DNA from: Actinomycetes bacterium | Lineage (GTDB): Bacteria; Actinomycetota; Actinomycetes; Nanopelagicales; Nanopelagicaceae | Assembly: GCA_025354785.1 (NCBI GenBank) | Contig: JANXME010000127.1 | Coordinates: 1 to 35,252, forward strand | Length of the DNA: 35,252 bases | Direction of reading: 5' to 3' | In this document: positions 28,066-34,154 of the stretch, one piece after another | Layout of the letters: every line of letters starts with the position of its first letter | How positions within the stretch are numbered: position 1 is the first letter of the stretch | Translations under genes and position numbers: made by a program | The notes under the pieces: generated by a model | Seen by the model: the letters and a program-made list of their open reading frames with translations, nothing else | What the model was told of the DNA's origin: nothing | The model's database searches: none

Positions 28066-28347
28066 TTATTCCAGTTTAAAGTTTAAAGCATCTTCTAAAG
28101 ATCGAAGTGTTATAATTGGGCCCCCTTGCCAACTAGCTAAAAACTTCTTTTGCGCCGGCGTGTATTCATTCTTCCACCCCTCTTTTTTGGGATCTTTAAT
28201 TTCAACGATAGCACTTTTACCATTTTTAGCGACAATTAAATCGAAGGGCTTTGATATTTGGTGCACTTGAAAGCCTCGTTTCCTTAGAATCTCGACTAAC
28301 TCTTTTTGGTTTGAATCAACTTTTTTATCCCATCGGTTAAAGGTCAT
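28066..28347 (-). CDS. Small PD-(D/E)XK / VRR-NUC-like nuclease
   Basis: PFDLIVAKNGKSAIVEIKDPKKEGWKNEYTPAQKKFLASWQGG pattern. Confidence 0.6.
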   Translation of the reverse strand: MTFNRWDKKVDSNQKELVEILRKRGFQVHQISKPFDLIVAKNGKSAIVEIKDPKKEGWKNEYTPAQKKFLASWQGGPIITLRSLEDALNFKLE

Positions 28348-28391
28348 GTTTTTTTTATGTAAAAGTAAAAAGTGAAATTATGTGCTTCACT

Positions 28392-28565
28392 TCAAAGTCT
28401 AATGCCAGAAGAAAAGATTCCAAACACTTGGAGCAGGTAAAGAAACACAAGCAGTATCACCAATACATGAATGATTTGTTTTATTGTTGGGTCTAATGGC
28501 AAAATATTTACCATGTACAGTAACACCCCAACTATTACTAGCGTTACAATTATACTTATTAACAT
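28392..28565 (-). CDS. Small two-TM membrane protein (Thivi_2564-family-like; holin candidate)
   Basis: Below ORF cutoff: MLISIIVTLVIVGVLLYMVNILPLDPTIKQIIHVLVILLVFLYLLQVFGIFSSGIRL*; SD AAGGA upstream. Confidence 0.7.
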   Translation of the reverse strand: MLISIIVTLVIVGVLLYMVNILPLDPTIKQIIHVLVILLVFLYLLQVFGIFSSGIRL

Positions 28566-28637
28566 TATTTTCCTTTTGTTTTATTAAAATTACTTCCGTT
28601 ACTTGAGATTTCTTCTATGCCTTTATTCATTGGGTTC

Positions 28638-28901
28638 CTACATTGAGCCATTAAAAAAGTCTTCCCAGAATTCCTTAAGGGCGATGAGTTTTTCTATGAA
28701 TCGTGGAAATTCGTCGGTATGAATCGAAACACTATCATCATTAAGTATCGCATTTGGGTCGATTTTGTTTTCTTCTCGAGCGCTAATAAATAAATGTGTA
28801 CATCCGTCGAATCTTAGTAACGCCTCCATACCTTCGCATTCAACACTGACGGATGCTCCGTGCTCTGGGTCGCTCTTAATTGTCCAAATTGGTTTACTCA
28901 T
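28638..28901 (-). CDS. Hypothetical protein, 87 aa
   Basis: ORF in minus-strand block. Confidence 0.5.
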   Translation of the reverse strand: MSKPIWTIKSDPEHGASVSVECEGMEALLRFDGCTHLFISAREENKIDPNAILNDDSVSIHTDEFPRFIEKLIALKEFWEDFFNGSM

Positions 28902-29013
28902 CCTCGCCCCCGAACTCTTTCTTGCGATTCTCTTTCCATTCGGCTACCACAATGTCCACATCAGTAGTTTCTTGTGTTGAACTTTAACCATTTTTATAAA
29001 ACGCTAGTTCCCC

Positions 29014-29187
29014 CCGACCGTGACCACGGAACCGAAACCAAACCCGACTGTGAGCCCGCCATCAACCCCGAACCCGTTCGCGAATTCGACCGCGAGCACA
29101 CCAACCAAGCCGAGCCCGACACGGCCCCAGAGCGCCCGCTCGCTCTAGAACCTGACCGGGACTGCCACCCTAACCGCAAGGCCGACA
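29014..29187. repeat. Degenerate phased hexanucleotide tract, 29 units, consensus about CCGANC
   Basis: Read as 6-mers CCGACC GTGACC ACGGAA CCGAAA CCAAAC CCGACT GTGAGC ... CCGACA; position 2 is C in 21/29, position 3 G in 21/29, position 4 A in 22/29, position 6 C in 18/29. Confidence 0.85.
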
Positions 29188-29207
29188 AAAACTTTTTATG
29201 TTTAATT

Positions 29208-29471
29208 TTAAGCATTTTTATAAATGCCAAAAGATTCAATAGAGCTCATAGAAATATACCAATCGTTTGGAAGTTTTTCGGCTATTGACCAGTTTTTATT
29301 CGTGGCCGCACCGGTTTCATAAACAATAGATGCGTCTTGTAAGAGTACGCAATATTCATTCACGCCCATAAGTTTACCCGCATAGATGTAACTCATGCAG
29401 TAGAATGTTACATACTCTCCTAAGAGTTTTTGTAATCCTTCTGATGAATCTTCAAACATTACTTTTTTCAT
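29208..29471 (-). CDS. Conserved phage hypothetical protein, 87 aa
   Basis: LLGEYVTFYCMSYIYAGKLMGVNEYCVLLQDASIVYETGAATNKNWSIAEKLPNDWYISMSSIESFG resembles a recurrent phage hypothetical family. Confidence 0.6.
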   Translation of the reverse strand: MKKVMFEDSSEGLQKLLGEYVTFYCMSYIYAGKLMGVNEYCVLLQDASIVYETGAATNKNWSIAEKLPNDWYISMSSIESFGIYKNA

Positions 29472-29500
29472 ATTTTATTAGCTTTTTAAATTTTGATTAT

Positions 29501-29529
29501 TTGACTTAAAATTTAAGGTAAAATATATC
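29501..29529 (+). promoter_or_regulatory. Sigma70-like promoter TTGACT-17-TATATC upstream of 29559
   Basis: -35 at 29501-29506, 17-nt spacer, -10 at 29524-29529. Confidence 0.5.
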
Positions 29530-29558
29530 CTGTACATGATTATCAATTACTAGTTATA

Positions 29559-29795
29559 GTGTCAAACAAAACCTTTACCTTCATAGATTTTTTTTCGGAT
29601 GTAATGAAAACCGATTCAATTGATGTTCGCGATCGTCTCAACTGGTCCCGCCAGCTTTGGCACTATCATACAAAAAGTTTTCACTATCCGTCTGATAAAC
29701 TAATAAAAACTCTATCGAAAACCTTTAAGATCGCATCCAATGAAATGATAGAAATTCTCATAGAATGGCTGAAGACTTGCAAAAACATAAAGTAG
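29559..29795 (+). CDS. Hypothetical protein, 78 aa (GTG start)
   Basis: ORF downstream of a predicted promoter. Confidence 0.5.
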   Translation: MSNKTFTFIDFFSDVMKTDSIDVRDRLNWSRQLWHYHTKSFHYPSDKLIKTLSKTFKIASNEMIEILIEWLKTCKNIK

Positions 29796-30034
29796 ACATA
29801 GAGGACCTTCCTTGTTGGTCTTCTGAAAGAGACTTGTTTGCTGCTGTTCTTTCAAGAGCCATTTCCGACCTACTAGTAGATGAGGAAAGGCTCAGGGCTA
29901 TTAGATGGATAAAAAGCAATAAAAAAAGCGGAAAGTATCTAACCTTTTTAGATGTTTGCGAAACACTCGATCTAGACCCATACGAGTTAAGAAAAACAAT
30001 TGCTCGCGGGCCCATCAAAATCATTCCGCGGTGA
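29765..30034 (+). CDS. Hypothetical phage protein, 89 aa
   Basis: ERLRAIRWIKSNKKSGKYLTFLDVCETLDLDPYELRKTI; overlaps the previous ORF. Confidence 0.55.
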   Translation: MAEDLQKHKVDIEDLPCWSSERDLFAAVLSRAISDLLVDEERLRAIRWIKSNKKSGKYLTFLDVCETLDLDPYELRKTIARGPIKIIPR

Positions 30035-30338
30035 CTGCGCTTTTAATCATTGAAATCTTATTATCGTACTGCTTAATCCGACTCTGATACTCGATATCAT
30101 TAAGATACGCTAAATATAACGCTTGTTGACATTCGGCTATCGTAATCGTTGATGCTAGAACGGTTTTACCATTTTTATCAGTTTGAATCTTCTGAGATAA
30201 AAGCTTTTGATTAATAGTTTCTGCCGCGGTCTCTGCCTTCCATTCATCATATTGTTTACTAATTTTACTATAGCCCCACACCGACGAGGGTATGAGGCAT
30301 AGAGCTGATACTGCAAATATTGATAATTCTTTTTTCAT
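30021..30338 (-). CDS. N-terminally anchored or exported protein; i-spanin-like candidate
   Basis: Hydrophobic N-terminus LSIFAVSALCLIPSSVWG followed by charged helical region; TAATG overlap with an upstream lipoprotein-like ORF. Confidence 0.45.
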   Translation of the reverse strand: MKKELSIFAVSALCLIPSSVWGYSKISKQYDEWKAETAAETINQKLLSQKIQTDKNGKTVLASTITIAECQQALYLAYLNDIEYQSRIKQYDNKISMIKSAVTAE

Positions 30339-30505
30339 TAGTATTTTACTCCCTTAACGCTTGCAGTTCTAAATGATTCAGTGATCGTATTGTCATCTAT
30401 CCCTGTTTTTCCGTGATACCCTAACTCCATTTTTACGCTACACCCACTACATGCCCAAACGATTCCTATCCACATTAGTCCACTAATAATTACGCCTAAT
30501 CTCAT
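30338..30505 (-). CDS. Small lipoprotein-like ORF, 55 aa
   Basis: Below ORF cutoff: MRLGVIISGLMWIGIVWACSGCSVKMELGYHGKTGIDDNTITESFRTASVKGVKY*; lipobox-like Cys; SD AAGGA. Confidence 0.5.
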   Translation of the reverse strand: MRLGVIISGLMWIGIVWACSGCSVKMELGYHGKTGIDDNTITESFRTASVKGVKY

Positions 30506-30560
30506 AACATTTTTCCTTTTTTAACCTTAAAGCCTAATTGCTCTAAAACTTTATTAAAAC

Positions 30561-30773
30561 CTATTCACAATGTTGGCACTTGCCGTTTTTAAATTCGCCT
30601 TTATATTCCCAAGATTCACACCGCGTGCATTGAACAATCCACCCGCTATCAATGACATGCTCTATAATGCACTCCATCAGTCCCGGCTTATCTTCTATGA
30701 TATCTTCAGCGATTTTTAATAAATTATGCTTTTCCATTTTCATATTCTCCTTAAAATTCGGTAAAACTTTCAA
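30561..30773 (-). CDS. Small zinc-ribbon-like hypothetical protein, 70 aa
   Basis: CTRC...CQHC at C-terminus. Confidence 0.5.
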   Translation of the reverse strand: MKVLPNFKENMKMEKHNLLKIAEDIIEDKPGLMECIIEHVIDSGWIVQCTRCESWEYKGEFKNGKCQHCE

Positions 30774-30957
30774 TTTGAAAATTAATCATTTCCTGATATT
30801 GCTTGTAAGCTTCATCAAGGATTGTGTTTAATTTTCCAAGTGATAAAAGGTCATAAGTTGATGGGCAAGTATCTGCCGCCCTAAGTTTTTTTACTCGCTT
30901 ATCCAATGATTTTACGATTCCCATAACTTCCGCGAATGCGTCATCTGATAATTCCAT
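30751..30957 (-). CDS. Hypothetical protein, 68 aa
   Basis: First gene after the minus-strand promoter at 31008-31036; SD AAGGAGA. Confidence 0.55.
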   Translation of the reverse strand: MELSDDAFAEVMGIVKSLDKRVKKLRAADTCPSTYDLLSLGKLNTILDEAYKQYQEMINFQIESFTEF

Positions 30958-31007
30958 TTTTTGTCTCCTTAGTCGTTTTTGTTAATCAGTTGTTACCTGA
31001 TTTAAGG

Positions 31008-31036
31008 AGTATCGAACTAGTTGTAGGTTTAGTCAA
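31008..31036 (-). promoter_or_regulatory. Sigma70-like promoter TTGACT-17-GATACT on minus strand
   Basis: -35 complement at 31031-31036, 17-nt spacer, -10 complement at 31008-31013. Confidence 0.65.
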
Positions 31037-31066
31037 GTCTTTTTTATCAACTAATTACTTTTATTT

Positions 31067-31088
31067 TCAAGGTGTTTTACTACCTTGA
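31067..31088. promoter_or_regulatory. Operator-like inverted repeat TCAAGGT-N8-ACCTTGA
   Basis: Perfect 7-bp arms; overlaps the -35 of the regulator promoter. Confidence 0.6.
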
Positions 31089-31113
31089 CCTATTAGACCA
31101 TTATTACTATACT
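31085..31113 (+). promoter_or_regulatory. Sigma70-like promoter TTGACC-17-TATACT of the regulator gene
   Basis: -35 at 31085-31090, 17-nt spacer, -10 at 31108-31113; predicted TSS coincides with ATG 31120. Confidence 0.65.
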
Positions 31114-31119
31114 TGTATT

Positions 31120-31368
31120 ATGGAACAACAACAAAAGCAGAAACCAATAAAAACCATAGAGGATTTCCTAGACACCGTTAAGGGCGGATATAAGGAGCTT
31201 GAAAGGGTAACTGGGGCCACTTTTTGGTCAATTGCTCAGTGGAAAAGAAAAGGCATCCCCTCAGACTATTGGAAAGCCCTTGCAAAGGAATACCCCATTA
31301 CTATATCAGAACTGTTTTATATTTCTGAGCGGGCGAAGGATTCTTTTAAATCTTCTCAGAAAAGTTAA
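31120..31368 (+). CDS. HTH (Cro/CI or YdaS-like) transcriptional regulator
   Basis: YKELERVTGATFWSIAQWKRKGIPSDYWKALAKEYPIT HTH pattern; ORF track start 31072 lies upstream of the predicted promoter -10, so ATG 31120 preferred. Confidence 0.65.
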   Translation: MEQQQKQKPIKTIEDFLDTVKGGYKELERVTGATFWSIAQWKRKGIPSDYWKALAKEYPITISELFYISERAKDSFKSSQKS

Positions 31369-32159
31369 TCTAAAAACTCTAAGCATCCATCGATATTTTG
31401 AATAGTGTCTTTTTCTGACTTCATTAGTGGACACTTACTTTTTGCATCGCACCACTTACACCAGTCGCCTTTTTTAAATTCTCTAGGCGTTATCCCTATT
31501 ACTTGATAGATAGCTTTTTCAGCCCCTCTTGTTAAGACTCCTATCCACGCCATTAAATCAGCGTGGGTATAGTTAAAACCCCTAACGGGTTTATCAATCC
31601 TTGGCTGGTAGATTGAAACTTCAACGGAATCTAGTAATACGCCGGGCTTTTGTTCTTGCGCAGTTTTAATAAGCGCTGCGCCGTAGTAAGACAATTGTGG
31701 ATTATTTAACGCCTCAACTGGAGTTTTTCCGTATTTAAGATCAATGACTTTTCCATGATAGGCGCCGTCTTTAATGCCTACCATAACCACGTCAGCTGTT
31801 CCCCACATGTTTAAATCTTTATACAGGGTGAGTTTTTTTTCTATTCTGATAATCGGTTCTTTATCAAATTCCTTAGCCTTACCTTGAACAAAGCTAATGT
31901 ATTTTTTAATGTTTAAAAACATTTCTTCAGGAATTTCAGTCATAACCTTATCAGTCTTTATTTCTAAAATCTCTGATAAGACAATCTCTGCCACCTCATG
32001 CGCTTTAGTCCCTTCCTCGGCATAAATAGAGGTTCTCTTAGGGACTTCTCGACATAGCGCGACACTTCCCGAACAGTTTAACCACCTATGCGAACTACTT
32101 GCCGAGCATAGGGCATGGCCCCTTGAGCCATGCCGTACTATTTTTTTTATATCATTCAT
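31365..32159 (-). CDS. DUF2800-family (Cas4/RecB-like PD-(D/E)XK) protein
   Basis: HALCSASSSHRWLNCSGSVAL...AEEGTKAHEVAE...WGTADVVMV...KVIDLKYGK...CKWCDAKSKCP. Confidence 0.82.
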   Translation of the reverse strand: MNDIKKIVRHGSRGHALCSASSSHRWLNCSGSVALCREVPKRTSIYAEEGTKAHEVAEIVLSEILEIKTDKVMTEIPEEMFLNIKKYISFVQGKAKEFDKEPIIRIEKKLTLYKDLNMWGTADVVMVGIKDGAYHGKVIDLKYGKTPVEALNNPQLSYYGAALIKTAQEQKPGVLLDSVEVSIYQPRIDKPVRGFNYTHADLMAWIGVLTRGAEKAIYQVIGITPREFKKGDWCKWCDAKSKCPLMKSEKDTIQNIDGCLEFLD

Positions 32160-32161
32160 GA

Positions 32162-32785
32162 TTAAAAATGATCATTTTCGTTATCGGTAGACTCTTCTTC
32201 ATTCGAGAATTGATCCTGGGGGTTCCCGGAATCTCCACCGAACGATTCGCCGCCACCAAGTATTTGAACGTTTTTAAGATTAAGACTAACACCTTTACTG
32301 CCAGCTTTATCATAGGTAAAAATCCCTAAAGATAACCTTGCATTTTGACCACCATAAATCAATTCAGGATCGTCGATAGTAAGCTTAGGGTTTGGCCCGA
32401 CAATTGTTGGACGATAATCAGTCTTTGCCTTTAAATACCAATAGCCCGGGTATTTCTCTTCGTCATCTCCATCTCTTAGTGGCGGATGCTTTAAGGTACT
32501 TAAAGACTTAAATTTCCCCGGAAATTTTGCATTAAGCGCACTCATGCACGCATCTTGTATTTCTGAAATATCCTTAGTTTTTTCTATTAAAAAAGTTGTC
32601 TCATATTTATCACTTGGATAAGAGCCACCACTATTTCTTTCGAGTAAGTGCGGGTAAGACAATCTACCCTTAGGGGTGATAATTGTCTGAGTATTTTTAA
32701 CGTCCTTAACATCTTTCTCATCTTTTGCGTTTTTTGTTTCCTCTGTTGGTTTTCTCTCTTGTGTCATTTTTTTCTGTATAGTCAT
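32162..32785 (-). CDS. DUF2815-family ssDNA-binding protein
   Basis: TPKGRLSYPHLLER...YETTFLIEK...HPPLRDGDDEEKYPGYWYLKAKTDYRPTIVGPN...ELIYGGQNARLSLGIFTYDKAGSKGVSLNLKNVQIL. Confidence 0.82.
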   Translation of the reverse strand: MTIQKKMTQERKPTEETKNAKDEKDVKDVKNTQTIITPKGRLSYPHLLERNSGGSYPSDKYETTFLIEKTKDISEIQDACMSALNAKFPGKFKSLSTLKHPPLRDGDDEEKYPGYWYLKAKTDYRPTIVGPNPKLTIDDPELIYGGQNARLSLGIFTYDKAGSKGVSLNLKNVQILGGGESFGGDSGNPQDQFSNEEESTDNENDHF

Positions 32786-32801
32786 TTTAGTCCTTTTATT
32801 T

Positions 32802-34043
32802 TTAGTTAATTCCCATAACCTTATTTATGTTTTGTTGTTTCTTTAAAACGGCAGAGGTTATCCGCTCGTCTAAAGAATTTTCAATAATAAGATAATGAGA
32901 TCTGGTTACGCTTTTTTGCGTTATTCTAAACACGCGTCCTTCGGCCTGTTCATTAATAGAAGGCACAAAATCGCACTCAACGAAAATCACATCTTGGGCT
33001 TTTGTTAATGTGATTCCAGTACTAGCCGCGTGAAGGGATGCTAAAAAAACTTTATACTTTCCGTCTTGGAATTCATCGACAATTTTTTGTCGTTCAGAAA
33101 CATCGGTATCCCCTCGAAGCATACAGTTGGTAACGCAGTTAGCATCTAATTTTTCCTTTAATCCACTTAAAACATCCATGTGGTGCGCAAAAACTACACA
33201 ACACTCAACCTCTTTTAATAGGTTTTTAATATATTCAGTTGAGGAAAATATTTTCGATAGTGCGTGCCGTCTCCAAATTGATTTAATTTCTGGGGTTAAA
33301 TCTTCAGTATCACACCCGTTGTATTTATTCACATCATCATACGATAAACCTCCGTGATGAAATTGAGGTTCAATCGGAACGGTTTGTCGCACTAAGGGGG
33401 GCAATTGTCCAATTGTTTCACTTCTTTTTCGCCGAATCATAAAAGACTCTTTGGCAATTCGTCCCAATTGCTCAAGGTTTTTAGAGCCATTATAGTTTAC
33501 TCCCCAGGGAGTTTGTTGCCGAACACAATAGGTGTTAATAAATTTCCGTTTATCCCCGAAATTTTTCTCATCAAGTTTTGCAAAAAGGGGCCAAGCTTCT
33601 ATCGCTCTTCCGTTCGGAAGGGGGGTTCCAGTTATTGCTATGTGGTGGCGGGCGTTTCTCCAGTAAAAATCTAAACAAGCAAAAGTTCTTTGAGACTTAG
33701 GGTTTTTTAAGTAATGCGCCTCATCCAGTATGAGGACATCAACCTCAAAGAAACACTCTAACCCAATTGCCGGGGTTTTTAATTGCCCTGCCGCTTCATA
33801 GCTCATGACAATTAAAGAGAACTCTTTAGAGCTCCATTTTCTAAACTCTCGTTTCCAATTTTCTTTCAGTGAGGCAGGGCAAATAACTAAAACTGATTCA
33901 GCACCTAGACTTTCAGCCGCTAGAATTGCCTGACAAGTTTTTCCCGCCCCTGGGTGATCAGCTAATAAGACATTTTTTCTTTCTTTTATTAACTTGATGC
34001 CTTCTATTTGATAGGGGAATAATTTCAGATTATTTAAGGTCAT
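32802..34043 (-). CDS. SNF2-like superfamily 2 helicase
   Basis: Walker A DHPGAGKTCQAILAAESL, VICPASLKENWKREFRKW, DEAHYLKNPKSQRT, ITGTPLPN, C-terminal FLASLHAASTGITLTKAQDVIFVECDFVPSINEQAEGRVFRITQ. Confidence 0.9.
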   Translation of the reverse strand: MTLNNLKLFPYQIEGIKLIKERKNVLLADHPGAGKTCQAILAAESLGAESVLVICPASLKENWKREFRKWSSKEFSLIVMSYEAAGQLKTPAIGLECFFEVDVLILDEAHYLKNPKSQRTFACLDFYWRNARHHIAITGTPLPNGRAIEAWPLFAKLDEKNFGDKRKFINTYCVRQQTPWGVNYNGSKNLEQLGRIAKESFMIRRKRSETIGQLPPLVRQTVPIEPQFHHGGLSYDDVNKYNGCDTEDLTPEIKSIWRRHALSKIFSSTEYIKNLLKEVECCVVFAHHMDVLSGLKEKLDANCVTNCMLRGDTDVSERQKIVDEFQDGKYKVFLASLHAASTGITLTKAQDVIFVECDFVPSINEQAEGRVFRITQKSVTRSHYLIIENSLDERITSAVLKKQQNINKVMGIN

Positions 34044-34081
34044 GTTTTAAAGAGTTAGTAGAGTTTTAAAGAGTTAATAGA
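34044..34081. repeat. Two tandem 19-bp repeats GTTTTAAAGAGTTARTAGA
   Basis: 34044-34062 and 34063-34081, 18/19 identical; third partial GTTTAGTAG follows. Confidence 0.7.
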
Positions 34082-34154
34082 GTTTAGTAGTTGCAAGCAC
34101 AAAATCTTTATTGCATATTAAGACTAGTCTGTAAACACAAATATTAAAAAAAAT

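Noticed and set aside
28994-29239. Minus-strand 81-aa and plus-strand 104-aa ORFs across the GC-rich tract as genes
   Set aside because: Their low-complexity dipeptides are explained by the hexanucleotide repeat; no clear SD and multiple frames are open.
31015-31022. Shared ACTAGT palindrome core in three control regions (31017, 29549, 34123)
   Set aside because: ACTAGT also occurs several times in coding regions; no evidence of enrichment without a count.
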